Part shown: positions 15,202-24,375 of the stretch, in pieces | Layout of the letters: each line of letters begins with the position of its first letter | Position numbering within the stretch: position 1 is the stretch's first letter | Assembly (NCBI GenBank): GCA_947380435.1 | Contig: CANCRC010000010.1 | Location: 1 to 32,007 of the forward strand | Source of the DNA: Chitinophagaceae bacterium | GTDB lineage: Bacteria; Bacteroidota; Bacteroidia; Chitinophagales; Chitinophagaceae | Direction: 5' to 3' | DNA length: 32,007 nucleotides | Position numbers and translations under genes: made by a program | The notes under the pieces: model-generated | What the model saw: the letters and a program-made list of their open reading frames with translations, nothing else | Told to the model about the DNA's origin: nothing | Database searches by the model: none

Positions 15202-17952
15202 ATGGAGTATCAATTTAGAGCCATTGAAAAGAAGTGGCAAACTATTTGGCAGGAAAAAAAGGCGTATAAGGTAAGTAATGAATCTACGAAACCTAAGGCT
15301 TATGTTTTGGATATGTTTCCTTATCCTAGTGGCGCAGGTTTGCATGTAGGCCATCCTCTTGGTTATATAGCTTCAGATATTTATAGCAGGTATAAAAGAC
15401 TAAAAGGGTTTAATGTTTTACATCCCATGGGTTATGATGCATTTGGTTTGCCCGCAGAACAGTATGCTATTGAACATGGCGTGCATCCTACTAAAAGCAC
15501 TTATGATAATATTAATAATTTCAGAAAACAATTAGACAATATTGGATTTTGTTTTGATTGGGATAGAGAAGTGAAAACTTGTGATGCTAGTTATTATAAA
15601 TGGACACAGTGGATTTTTTTACAATTATTCAATAGCTATTTTGATAAACAGCAGTCAAAAGCAAGGCCCATTGACATACTAGAAACTGCTTTTGAAAAGC
15701 AAGGCAATGCAAATCATATTTGCCCAGCCGACGCTAGTCTTTCTTTTACAGCTAATGATTGGAAAGCGTATTCAGAAAAAGAAAAGCAAACTATTTTAAT
15801 GCAATACCGCTTGGCCTTCTGTGGTTATGGAGAAGTGAATTGGTGTGCAGCCTTGGGTACAGTGCTTGCTAATGATGAAGTGATTAACGGATTTAGTGAA
15901 AGAGGAGGCCATCCTGTAGAGAAAAAGAAATTACGTCAATGGTATTTAAGAATTACAGAATATGCAGATAGGCTTTTATCGGGGCTAGACACTATTCAGT
16001 TTAGTGAGGCCATGAAAGAAATGCAATCCAATTGGATTGGTAGAAGTGAGGGCGCTGAAATAGATTTTGCCATTCAAGGACATGCAGGCAGTTTAAAAGT
16101 ATACACCACAAGACCAGATACTATTTTTGGGGTGGACTTCATGGTGGTAGCTCCTGAACATACGCTAATTGAAAGCATTACGCCAAATACACATAAAGCA
16201 GCCGTTGCTGAATATATTGGGTATGTAAAAAGCAGAAGTGAGAGAGAACGTATTTCGGAGAAAAAAATTACCGGATGTTTTACAGGTGCTTATGTAACCA
16301 ACCCTTTTAATAACGCCTTAATACCGGTTTGGATTTCTGAATATGTATTAGCAGGTTATGGTACTGGGGCCATCATGGCTGTGCCTTGTGGAGATGATCG
16401 TGATTTTAAATTTGCGCAACATTTTAATATTCCTATTACCAATATTATTGGAGCCGCGTTTAATGGAGAGGAAGCCAACCCTACCAAAGAAGGTATTTTA
16501 TCTAATAGCGATTTTCTAAATGGAATGGTTCAAAAAAAGGCCATTGCTATTGTGACTCAAAAATTAGAGGCCATGGGTATTGGCAAGTCTAAGATTAATT
16601 ATAGAATGCGCGATGCTGCTTTTAGTAGACAACGTTATTGGGGCGAGCCTTTCCCAATTAAATGGAAAGACGGAATTGCTTATCCTTTAGCAGAAAAAGA
16701 ACTTCCTTTATTATTACCCACCGTTGATAATTATTCACCAGGTCCAGAAGGCGAAGGCCCCTTGGCGAATATTGCTTCTTGGAAAGCAGAGCATTATGAA
16801 ACCAATACCATGCCTGGATTTGCAGGAAGTAGTTGGTATTTTTTAAGGTATATGGATACTGCCAATGATACCGAGTTCTGTAGTAGAAAAGCAAGTGATT
16901 ATTGGGGACAGGTAGACCTTTACATTGGAGGAACAGAACATGCAGTTGGACATTTACTCTATAGCAGAATGTGGACCAAGGTTTTATTTGACTTAGGCCA
17001 TATAGGTTTTGATGAACCCTTTAAGAAATTATTAAATCAGGGAATGATACAAGGTAGCTCTCGATTTGTATATAGAATAAGAGGTACGCAAAAATTTGTA
17101 TCAAGTGGATTAAAGCATGCGCATGAGGTAGATGCCTTGCATGTAGATGTAAATATTGTAGACGGCGTTGAGTTAGATACGGCAGCGTTTACAAAATGGA
17201 AACCCGATTATGCAAAAGCTGAATTTATTTTAGAGGACGGAAAATATATATGCGGGGTAGAGGTAGAAAAAATGTCTAAGTCGAAATTTAATACCGTAAA
17301 CCCTGATGACTTAGTAGAAAAATATGGCGCCGATACTTTTAGAATGTATGAAATGTTTTTAGGTCCGGTGGAGCAAAGTAAACCATGGGATACAAAAGGG
17401 ATTGAAGGGGTGCACCGTTTTTTAAAAAAATGCTGGCGTTTATTTTTTGATGAAATCAAAGGAAAGGTTTGGGTGGATGAGGCGCCTACTGCTGCAGAAT
17501 TAAAAGTATTACATAAGGCCATTAAAAAAATTGAAGAAGATACAGAGCGTTATAGTTTTAATACAGCCGTGAGTAGCTTTATGATTTGCGTGAACGAACT
17601 AGCCGATTTAAATTGTCATAAAAAAGAAATTCTCTCTCCATTAGTTATTTTATTAACGCCCTATGCGCCGCATTTTGCAGAAGAATTATGGCAGGTATTA
17701 GGTATGAAAGGCTTAGTGGTAGACGCGGCTTACCCTGTTTTTGATGCCCAGTATGTAATGGAGACTGCGAAAGAGTATCCTATTAGTATTAATGGGAAAT
17801 TAAGAGCCAATATACTTATTGCCCTAGATGCCAGTGAGGATGAAGTGCGCGCTATAGTACTAGACAACGAAGTGGTTAAAAAATGGGTGGAGGATAAACC
17901 TATTAAAAAGCTCATATTTGTAAAAGGCAAGATGGTCAATATTGTAATTTAA
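15202..17952 (+). CDS. leuS: Leucyl-tRNA synthetase
   Basis: Class I aminoacyl-tRNA synthetase charging tRNA-Leu, 916 residues. The HIGH-type motif is HVGH (residues 48-51, in YPSGAGLHVGHPLG) and the KMSKS loop is residues 690-694 (VEKMSKSKFN). The CP1 editing domain is recognisable by TTRPDTIFGVDFMVVAPEH and by GYGTGAIMAVPCGDDRDF, whose Asp in the last motif is needed for proofreading. Extra length over E. coli (860) lies mainly in an insertion before CP1 (about 150-210) and in a segment before KMSKS containing LHVDVNIVDGVELDT, both familiar from Bacteroidota enzymes. ruvB follows after 15 nt. The identification is firm. Confidence 0.98.
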   Translation: MEYQFRAIEKKWQTIWQEKKAYKVSNESTKPKAYVLDMFPYPSGAGLHVGHPLGYIASDIYSRYKRLKGFNVLHPMGYDAFGLPAEQYAIEHGVHPTKSTYDNINNFRKQLDNIGFCFDWDREVKTCDASYYKWTQWIFLQLFNSYFDKQQSKARPIDILETAFEKQGNANHICPADASLSFTANDWKAYSEKEKQTILMQYRLAFCGYGEVNWCAALGTVLANDEVINGFSERGGHPVEKKKLRQWYLRITEYADRLLSGLDTIQFSEAMKEMQSNWIGRSEGAEIDFAIQGHAGSLKVYTTRPDTIFGVDFMVVAPEHTLIESITPNTHKAAVAEYIGYVKSRSERERISEKKITGCFTGAYVTNPFNNALIPVWISEYVLAGYGTGAIMAVPCGDDRDFKFAQHFNIPITNIIGAAFNGEEANPTKEGILSNSDFLNGMVQKKAIAIVTQKLEAMGIGKSKINYRMRDAAFSRQRYWGEPFPIKWKDGIAYPLAEKELPLLLPTVDNYSPGPEGEGPLANIASWKAEHYETNTMPGFAGSSWYFLRYMDTANDTEFCSRKASDYWGQVDLYIGGTEHAVGHLLYSRMWTKVLFDLGHIGFDEPFKKLLNQGMIQGSSRFVYRIRGTQKFVSSGLKHAHEVDALHVDVNIVDGVELDTAAFTKWKPDYAKAEFILEDGKYICGVEVEKMSKSKFNTVNPDDLVEKYGADTFRMYEMFLGPVEQSKPWDTKGIEGVHRFLKKCWRLFFDEIKGKVWVDEAPTAAELKVLHKAIKKIEEDTERYSFNTAVSSFMICVNELADLNCHKKEILSPLVILLTPYAPHFAEELWQVLGMKGLVVDAAYPVFDAQYVMETAKEYPISINGKLRANILIALDASEDEVRAIVLDNEVVKKWVEDKPIKKLIFVKGKMVNIVI

Positions 17953-17967
17953 TATTTAATAATAAGC

Positions 17968-19008
17968 ATGTCAAATCCACTTTTAGATAATACGAATAAT
18001 GAAATCAACTCTTTAGACAAAGAGTTTGAGAATAGTATTCGTCCCAAAGAGATGGAGGCATTTGCAGGACAGCCACAGCTTATTGAAAATATTAGCATTT
18101 TTATTAAGGCTGCTAAAATGCGTGGTGAAGCCTTGGATCATATTTTATTTCATGGCCCTCCAGGTTTAGGAAAAACTACTTTAAGTAGAATTGTGGCCAA
18201 TGAAATGGGTGTACAAATAAAAGAGACATCAGGTCCTGTGATTGAAAAGCCAAGCGACTTGGCAGGTTTATTAACCAGTCTAGAACCCAATGATGTTTTA
18301 TTTATAGATGAGATACACCGCTTAAGTACGGTGGTGGAAGAATACTTATATGCAGCCATGGAGGACTATAAGATAGATATCATGATTGACAGCGGTCCCA
18401 ATGCAAGAAGTATTCAAATTAATTTAAATCCCTTCACTTTAGTGGGTGCCACTACAAGAAGTGGTTTATTAACGGCGCCATTACTTTCAAGATTTGGTAT
18501 TAAGTCTCGTTTGGAATATTATCCCGCCACTGTAATTGAAAAAATAATTCTAAGAAGTGCAGGTATTTTAAATGTAAATATTAATTCAGCAGCAGCAGGA
18601 GAAATTTCTAGAAGAAGTAGAGGTACACCCAGAATTGCAAACGGATTACTTAGGCGTGTACGTGATTTCGCACAAGTATTAAACGATGGCATTGTAGATA
18701 TAGGCATTACACAACATGCTTTAAAAGCATTGAATGTAGATGAACACGGGTTAGATGAAATGGATAATAGAATACTACTTGCCATTATTGAAAAATTCAA
18801 AGGAGGCCCTGTAGGTATTAGCACTATTGCTACTGCAGTAGGTGAGGAGTCAGGCACCATTGAAGAAGTATACGAGCCTTTCTTAATTCAAGAAGGTTTT
18901 TTACAAAGAACCCCAAGAGGCAGAGAGGTAACACAGAAGGCCTATAAACACTTAGGAAAGAAGCCCCCTTCAGGACATGCTTCTAATAACCCTGAATTAT
19001 TTAGATAA
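17968..19008 (+). CDS. ruvB: Holliday junction branch migration helicase RuvB
   Basis: AAA+ motor that drives branch migration with RuvA, 346 residues. Walker A is GPPGLGKTT, Walker [10 protein letters not shown], sensor 1 region [19 protein letters not shown], and arginine/sensor 2 region [19 protein letters not shown]. The C-terminal winged helix is present, with DNA-contact-type [11 protein letters not shown]. Length and motifs are standard. It sits 15 nt after leuS, so it is probably co-transcribed, and ends before a strong bidirectional terminator. Confidence 0.98.
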   Translation: MSNPLLDNTNNEINSLDKEFENSIRPKEMEAFAGQPQLIENISIFIKAAKMRGEALDHILFHGPPGLGKTTLSRIVANEMGVQIKETSGPVIEKPSDLAGLLTSLEPNDVLFIDEIHRLSTVVEEYLYAAMEDYKIDIMIDSGPNARSIQINLNPFTLVGATTRSGLLTAPLLSRFGIKSRLEYYPATVIEKIILRSAGILNVNINSAAAGEISRRSRGTPRIANGLLRRVRDFAQVLNDGIVDIGITQHALKALNVDEHGLDEMDNRILLAIIEKFKGGPVGISTIATAVGEESGTIEEVYEPFLIQEGFLQRTPRGREVTQKAYKHLGKKPPSGHASNNPELFR

Positions 19009-19032
19009 TTGAATATTATATAGTTGAATATT

Positions 19033-19072
19033 AAAAAAGACCCGATAAACTTTAAGCTATCGGGTCTTTTTT
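19033..19072. terminator. Bidirectional rho-independent terminator between ruvB and the response regulator
   Basis: AAAAAAGACCCGATA and TATCGGGTCTTTTTT form a perfect 15-bp stem around a 10-nt loop. With A and T runs on both sides it can stop transcription of both convergent genes. It lies 24 nt after the ruvB stop and 55 nt from the regulator's stop. A 10-bp direct repeat TTGAATATTA (19009, 19024) precedes it. Confidence 0.92.
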
Positions 19073-19127
19073 AATCAAATGAAATAAAATTTTATAAAAA
19101 CTAATTTATAAATAATTATTTTTTAAA

Positions 19128-19826
19128 TTAAGATACTACTAATCTAAATCCTTTACCATGAATGTTAACGATTTCAATTTGATCATCTTCTCTTAAGTAT
19201 TTTCTTAGTTTAGCAATGTATACGTCCATGCTTCTTCCATTAAAATAAGTATCGCTACCCCAAATTTTCTTTAATGCTTTTTCACGGGTAAGTAAATCAT
19301 TAATATTTTCAGCTAACATTTTTAATAATTCATTTTCTTTAGGCGAAAGTACATGGGTAATTTCTCCCATCTTTAATTCTCTTAATCTTGGATTAAAATG
19401 GTATTTACCTAATTGAAATTCAATATTATCACTTACTTTATTGTCTTCTTCATTTCTTTTGATAATGGCTTTAATTTTTAACATTAATACTTCGCTATCA
19501 AAAGGCTTTGTAATATAATCGTCGGCTCCTAATTTATAGCCATGTATAATATCTTCTTTTAAAGTTTTAGCACTTAAAAAGAATAAAGGTACTTCAGGGT
19601 CTATGTCTCTAATTTCTTCTGCCAAGGTAAAACCATCTACATGGGGCATCATCACATCTAGTAAGCATAGGTCAAATTTTTCTCTTTGAAAAGCAGCAAG
19701 TCCTAAACGGCCATCTCTTTCAAGGGTCACATCATATTCGTCTAGTTCTAAATAGTTTTTTAAGACTAAACCTAAATTGCTATCATCCTCACATAATAAA
19801 ATCTTATACTTTTTCTTGTCTTCCAT
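19128..19826 (-). CDS. OmpR-family response regulator (RprY-like)
   Basis: Two-component transcription factor, 232 residues. Receiver domain (about 7-120) with acidic pocket E13/D14/D15, phospho-acceptor D57 (LLDVMMP), switch S85 (FLSAKT) and K107 (TKPFD). C-terminal winged-helix Trans_reg_C domain with LSPKENELLKMLAEN and GRSMDVYIAKLRKYL. All residues needed for phosphorylation are present. It resembles Bacteroides RprY, but orthology is inferred. No histidine kinase gene is adjacent, so its partner is encoded elsewhere. The 180-nt gap before it is AT-rich and holds no clear -7 box. Confidence 0.92.
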   Translation of the reverse strand: MEDKKKYKILLCEDDSNLGLVLKNYLELDEYDVTLERDGRLGLAAFQREKFDLCLLDVMMPHVDGFTLAEEIRDIDPEVPLFFLSAKTLKEDIIHGYKLGADDYITKPFDSEVLMLKIKAIIKRNEEDNKVSDNIEFQLGKYHFNPRLRELKMGEITHVLSPKENELLKMLAENINDLLTREKALKKIWGSDTYFNGRSMDVYIAKLRKYLREDDQIEIVNIHGKGFRLVVS

Positions 19827-20006
19827 TTGATTATTTTTTTCTTTTATACTTTTAATTCTTTTATATAATTGCTATATGATTGCTACTATTCAATTGTTTT
19901 ACCGGCATCTATGTAAAGAAACGATGATTCAATGCCTGGTTCAAAATATTAATTTCCAATCTTTTGTTAAAAACAAGCTGTTTAATGAACCTGTTATAAT
20001 GTATTG

Positions 20007-21728
20007 TTAAAATGTATTATTTTGACTACCAGTACAAAGGTCGCATATTTTACATTTACTTGGATTTTTTTCTCCAAAATAAGCGGCTAAATAACTGCTT
20101 CTGCAATCCATATCATGGGCCCAGATATAGTCTGTAAACTGTTTAACGCGTAGCTGAAAAGCCTTTTTTCTGAGCTGGTAATTATCGAGGTCTATTTTCA
20201 TAAAGGCTGCGGCAGTTCTATTCCATAAGAATTGCACCACAGGTTGACTCTCTTTTTGTTCAAAGCTTATTTGACCTACCTGCGCTAAAAACAATAAGTT
20301 TTTTTGGACAAATTCAATGTCTCTTTGTAATAGAGAAGCAAGTAATTTTTCATTGATAAACTGAGGGCTATCAAATATACCTCCGTATGTTCTTAAAATT
20401 AATTGAAGTACAGCACCTGCCATAGGATTTGCTTGCTCAAATTCTTCAATGGTATTTCTATCGGCAATGACTTGCACTAGGGAGGGTTTAAAAGAACTTG
20501 CTGAAAACTTTATATGGCCTTCTTGTTCTATCCACTGCAGTGCATTGCGGGCAATTATTTTATCCCATTTAAAAATGCTACAAAAACTTTCAAAGTCAAA
20601 AGGATATTCTTGTTTTTCTCCTATGCCAATGGGCACTTGAATAAAATCGGCTAAGTCTTGGTATACTTTTTTAATAATCTCAATGGATGGATATTTTTTC
20701 TCTTGAAGCATTTGCCAATAATCCCAATCGTTTTGTTGAAAAAGCAAAATGGCTTCTGCGGGCTTGCCGTCTCTTCCTGCACGACCTGCTTCTTGGTAAT
20801 ATTGTTCAATACTATTGGGTAAGTCGTAATGAATAACAGCGCGCACATCGGGTTTATTAATACCCATGCCAAAAGCGCTAGTACACACCACTATACGCAA
20901 ACTATTATTCATCCAATTTTCTTGCACTTTTTGTCTTGTAATATAAGGCATACCCGCATGGTACTCACCAGCAGCGTAGCCATAGTCTTGTAATAGCCTT
21001 GCTAATTGACTTACATTATTGCGCGTACTAGCGTAAATTATTATAGTGCCTTTTATATTTTCTAAGAGTTTTCGAAGGCTATGTATTTTAGTAGTTACCT
21101 TATGAACTCGGTAAGATAAGTTGGGTCTTAAAAAAGAACTACTAATTACTGAAGCGTTCTTTAATAATAATTGTTTGATAATATCTTCTTGCACCAAGGG
21201 TATGGCTGACGCCGTCATGGCTAAAATAGGAATGGAAGGAAACATTTTTTTTAAGGTATCCAGTTTTCGGTAGGAGGGTCTAAAATCATAACCCCATTGT
21301 GAAATGCAATGCGCTTCATCAATGGCAAATAAGCTAATAGGCAGGGCTTGTAAAAAATTTTGAAAAGATTTCTGTGCTAATTTTTCTGGAGAGAGATAAA
21401 TAAATTGATACTTACCCGCCAGTGCATCATTTAAAATAGCTTCTTGCTGTTCATAATTAATTTCACCCCCTAAATTTACGGCTGTTATATTTTTAGCTTT
21501 TAAATCCTTTACTTGGTCTTGCATAAGTGCAATTAAAGGACTTATAATTACGCAAATACCATTTTGATAAAGGGTAGGCACTTGAAAACACAAAGACTTG
21601 CCAGCACCAGTTGGTAGTAAGGTAAGTACATCCTTACCTTCTAAGACTGCTTCTATGACCTCTTCTTGCTGAGGTCTGAACTGAGTATAGCCCCAATACT
21701 GTTTTAATATTTCTTGTACAGTTTTCAA
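20007..21728 (-). CDS. recQ: RecQ-family ATP-dependent DNA helicase (short form)
   Basis: 3'-5' DNA helicase of superfamily 2, 573 residues. Motif 0 YTQFRPQQEEVI, Walker A LLPTGAGKS (37-45), DEAH box D137-H140 followed by the RecQ loop CISQWGYDFRPSY, and motif VI QEAGRAGRDG (312-321). No HRDC domain. The zinc-binding cysteines C542, C559, C562 and C565 lie at the very C-terminus, over 200 residues after motif VI, not directly behind the helicase core as in E. coli RecQ. The only plausible start is TTG 21728: a stop lies in frame just upstream, no ATG occurs between, and the helicase motifs begin within 20 residues. This start is 5 nt after the stop of the P-type ATPase gene. It may be one of several RecQ paralogues in the genome. 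Confidence 0.92.
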   Translation of the reverse strand: MKTVQEILKQYWGYTQFRPQQEEVIEAVLEGKDVLTLLPTGAGKSLCFQVPTLYQNGICVIISPLIALMQDQVKDLKAKNITAVNLGGEINYEQQEAILNDALAGKYQFIYLSPEKLAQKSFQNFLQALPISLFAIDEAHCISQWGYDFRPSYRKLDTLKKMFPSIPILAMTASAIPLVQEDIIKQLLLKNASVISSSFLRPNLSYRVHKVTTKIHSLRKLLENIKGTIIIYASTRNNVSQLARLLQDYGYAAGEYHAGMPYITRQKVQENWMNNSLRIVVCTSAFGMGINKPDVRAVIHYDLPNSIEQYYQEAGRAGRDGKPAEAILLFQQNDWDYWQMLQEKKYPSIEIIKKVYQDLADFIQVPIGIGEKQEYPFDFESFCSIFKWDKIIARNALQWIEQEGHIKFSASSFKPSLVQVIADRNTIEEFEQANPMAGAVLQLILRTYGGIFDSPQFINEKLLASLLQRDIEFVQKNLLFLAQVGQISFEQKESQPVVQFLWNRTAAAFMKIDLDNYQLRKKAFQLRVKQFTDYIWAHDMDCRSSYLAAYFGEKNPSKCKICDLCTGSQNNTF

Positions 21729-21733
21729 AAGTG

Positions 21734-23854
21734 CTAGACCAATTTTTTCTTAAATAACCTTAATGAATTAATGGCTAGTACTACATCGCTTAGTCCCATT
21801 ATAAGCGCTCCGTAAGTGGGCCCCCAAGTACCCAATAGGCCAAGGGCTGCCAACGGGATGGCAATAATATTATAGGAGAATGCCCAGGCTAAATTTTCTT
21901 TAATGGTTTCATAAGTTCTTCTACCTAGTCCTAAGGCCATAGGTAAATTCTTAAGTCCTTGGTTCATTAAAATAACTTGAGCACTTTGTATGGCTATATG
22001 AGAAGCGTTGCTTAAAGAAATACCAATAGTAGCTTTCGCCAAGGCAGGAGCGTCGTTAATACCATCGCCTACCATGGCAGTGGGACTTATTTTTGTAAGC
22101 GCTTCTAATTTATTTAATTTATCGGAAGGGCTTTGTTCGCTAATAATTTCTTGAATGCCTAAGGCCTTGCCCACTTGTTCGCATTTTATTTTTCGATCAC
22201 CACTTAATAATATAGTATGAATACCTTGTTTATGTAAGGTGGCAATAATTTCTTTTGCTTCCATTCTAATCTCATCTGCCACATCAATCCAACCTAAGAG
22301 GATATTATTTTTTTGAATATAAATATTATGGCCATCCTCCGCTTTAATTTCTTTTAGTGTAGCAAAAGAACCAGCAAAATATGTATTGCCTTCTTTGTCT
22401 GTCGCTTGAATGCCCATTCCTTTTACTTCTTCAATGGTTTTCCATTTTATATCTTCTTTATTCTTCCATTGACTGCTAATACATTTCGCAATGGGGTGGT
22501 TAGAATATTTTTCTAAAGAATACGCGATTTGTTTAAAATCATTTTCTGTGATGCCTTCTTCCTTTTTAAAATTCGTAATGGCAAAATGGCCTGTAGTTAA
22601 AGTGCCCGTTTTATCAAATACCACTTGTTTGATATCCTTAAATGTTTCTAAACTTTTTGCATTTTTAAATAAAACTCCATTACGGGCGCCTCTACCAAGC
22701 CCCACTGCAATCGCTGCAGGAGTAGCCAAGCCCATGGCGCAGGGGCAAGAAATTACAAGTACAGCAATGGCTCTTAGCATACTAGCCCCAAATCCAATAT
22801 CGGTTAAAATAAAGTTGCCTATAAGTGTAAGTAGGGCAATGCCTAAAACCAAGGGCACAAAAATGGCACTAATTTTATCGGCTAAAATTTGTACAGGCGG
22901 CTTTTCGCCTTGCGCTGCCTTTACCATTTTTAAAATATTGGCAAGCACTGTATCGTCGCCCACGGCAGTGACATAGGCTTTAATGGTTCCGTTTTCAATA
23001 GTACTGCCTCCTAATAATATATCATGCATTTTTCTAAACACAGGTACACTTTCTCCAGTCACAATGCTTTCATTCACACTGGCCTCTCCCCATAAAATTT
23101 TACTATCCATGGGAATGGTTTCCCCTGCATTCACTAAAATAATATCACCCACTTTTAAACTTGTACTCTCTACATTAAAAATTATTTCTTTATGGTTTTC
23201 ATCAAAGACAATCATATTGGCCATTACTTTTTGCGCTTTTACTAAATCTTTTAAGGCGCGTTGTGTAGATTGTACTGAAGCATCTTCTAAATAATTACCA
23301 AAAAATACTAAAGTAATAATGGTGGCCGTCGTTTCATAATAAGCGAATAAGGCGCCTTGTCCAATGAGGGTTCCATATAAACTATAACCAAAAGAAGCGA
23401 GTGCGCCAATGGCTACAAGTACATTCATATTAGGAATGCCCTGCGTAATACTATACCAAGCACTTTTTCCAAAATAAGACATGCCTATAATAAAAACGGG
23501 TAAGGTAAAAGCAAGTTGAACATAGGGTTTCATCAAAAAATGTATATGCACACCTGGAAGCATATGCAGCACTAAAGGAGCTGTAAACAAAAAAGAAAAA
23601 AGTGCGCGGTCTCTATTATTATCCAACCATTTTTTAGTTTGCTTTTCTTCCTGCCCTCTCACTTTGTAGCCTAGTTTTTGTATGCCCTTTATTAATGTTT
23701 CTTTTTTTATTTCAGAAGGCATTTCAAACTGCACTTCTCCTTCCATAAAACTTACCTTAGGTTCTGTGATGCCACTCGCTTGTAAATATTTATGTATAGA
23801 TAATGCGCAATTGGTGCAACTCATTCCGTCTACCTTCCACTGAACTGATTCCAT
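21734..23854 (-). CDS. Copper-type P1B P-type ATPase
   Basis: Heavy-metal-exporting ATPase of the inner membrane, 706 residues from ATG 23854 (a GTG at 23869 would add five). One N-terminal HMA domain with GMSCTNC (C13, C16), a His-containing loop HMLPGVHIH between early helices, the transmembrane metal site SCPCAMG (about residue 370), the phosphorylation motif DKTGTLT (about 413), SNHPIA and GDGINDAPALA (about 594). The CPC and HMA motifs point to Cu(I). It could be a CopA-type detoxifying pump or a CcoI/FixI-type supplier of cytochrome oxidase; no cco genes are next to it to favour the latter. recQ starts 5 nt after its stop. It is divergent from tsaE. Confidence 0.94.
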   Translation of the reverse strand: MESVQWKVDGMSCTNCALSIHKYLQASGITEPKVSFMEGEVQFEMPSEIKKETLIKGIQKLGYKVRGQEEKQTKKWLDNNRDRALFSFLFTAPLVLHMLPGVHIHFLMKPYVQLAFTLPVFIIGMSYFGKSAWYSITQGIPNMNVLVAIGALASFGYSLYGTLIGQGALFAYYETTATIITLVFFGNYLEDASVQSTQRALKDLVKAQKVMANMIVFDENHKEIIFNVESTSLKVGDIILVNAGETIPMDSKILWGEASVNESIVTGESVPVFRKMHDILLGGSTIENGTIKAYVTAVGDDTVLANILKMVKAAQGEKPPVQILADKISAIFVPLVLGIALLTLIGNFILTDIGFGASMLRAIAVLVISCPCAMGLATPAAIAVGLGRGARNGVLFKNAKSLETFKDIKQVVFDKTGTLTTGHFAITNFKKEEGITENDFKQIAYSLEKYSNHPIAKCISSQWKNKEDIKWKTIEEVKGMGIQATDKEGNTYFAGSFATLKEIKAEDGHNIYIQKNNILLGWIDVADEIRMEAKEIIATLHKQGIHTILLSGDRKIKCEQVGKALGIQEIISEQSPSDKLNKLEALTKISPTAMVGDGINDAPALAKATIGISLSNASHIAIQSAQVILMNQGLKNLPMALGLGRRTYETIKENLAWAFSYNIIAIPLAALGLLGTWGPTYGALIMGLSDVVLAINSLRLFKKKLV

Positions 23855-23938
23855 ATCCTTGATTTTCACCCTAAAGGTACGAAGACATTTTAGCTTATTT
23901 TAAAGCATTAATACGCTAGTAGAGATTCTATTCTTGCC

Positions 23939-23946
23939 TATCTTTG
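23939..23946 (+). promoter_or_regulatory. -7 promoter box (TATCTTTG) for tsaE-ald
   Basis: Exact TAnnTTTG match ending 4 nt before the tsaE ATG, the same spacing as at rsmA. It predicts a leaderless or near-leaderless mRNA. No -33 TTG at the usual distance. Confidence 0.55.
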
Positions 23947-23950
23947 CCCC

Positions 23951-24361
23951 ATGGAAATGAGCTATTCTTTAAGCGAACTAAGTCAGGTGGCAGGGGCCCT
24001 CTTAAAGGCTTATGGTCAAAAGCCTATCTGGGCTTTTCAAGCGCCCATGGGTGCGGGGAAGACTACCCTGATAGCTGCTATTTGTAAAGAAATGGGCATT
24101 ACCGACCATGTTACCAGCCCCACTTTTGCCATTATGAACCAGTATGATGCGGCGGGTAAATTAGTTTTTCATATGGACTGGTATCGTATCCAAGACGAGA
24201 AGGAAGCCCTCAGAACGGGCATAGAAGCTGCTTTTGAAGAGGCCGACCTTTGTTTTATAGAATGGCCAGAAAACGCCAAGGGCCTACTTCCAGAAGATAC
24301 CCAAGTCTTTCAAATTGAAATTTTAGATCCTGAACATAGAAGGATTTTTATACCTTCATAA
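23951..24361 (+). CDS. tsaE: tRNA threonylcarbamoyladenosine biosynthesis ATPase TsaE
   Basis: ATPase partner of TsaB-TsaD in making the t6A modification at position 37 of ANN-decoding tRNAs. 136 residues, normal for the family. Walker A is APMGAGKTTL (31-40), followed by TSPTFAIMNQY, the HMDWYRI motif, and the FIEWPE motif with the conserved Glu-Trp. ATG 23951 fits the -7 box spacing; the ATG two codons later is an alternative. Alanine dehydrogenase follows after 14 nt, a pairing I believe is common in Bacteroidota. Confidence 0.95.
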   Translation: MEMSYSLSELSQVAGALLKAYGQKPIWAFQAPMGAGKTTLIAAICKEMGITDHVTSPTFAIMNQYDAAGKLVFHMDWYRIQDEKEALRTGIEAAFEEADLCFIEWPENAKGLLPEDTQVFQIEILDPEHRRIFIPS

Positions 24362-24375
24362 AAATATTTTTTAGA

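Noticed and set aside
19998..20018. Direct repeat AATGTATT at the end of recQ
   Set aside because: Only 8 bp in AT-rich DNA with no second feature around it.
22491..22976. 161-codon ORF on the plus strand inside the P-type ATPase gene
   Set aside because: It is antisense to conserved catalytic motifs, and its translation has no recognisable pattern; it is a shadow of the real gene. Similar shadows elsewhere were left out for the same reason.
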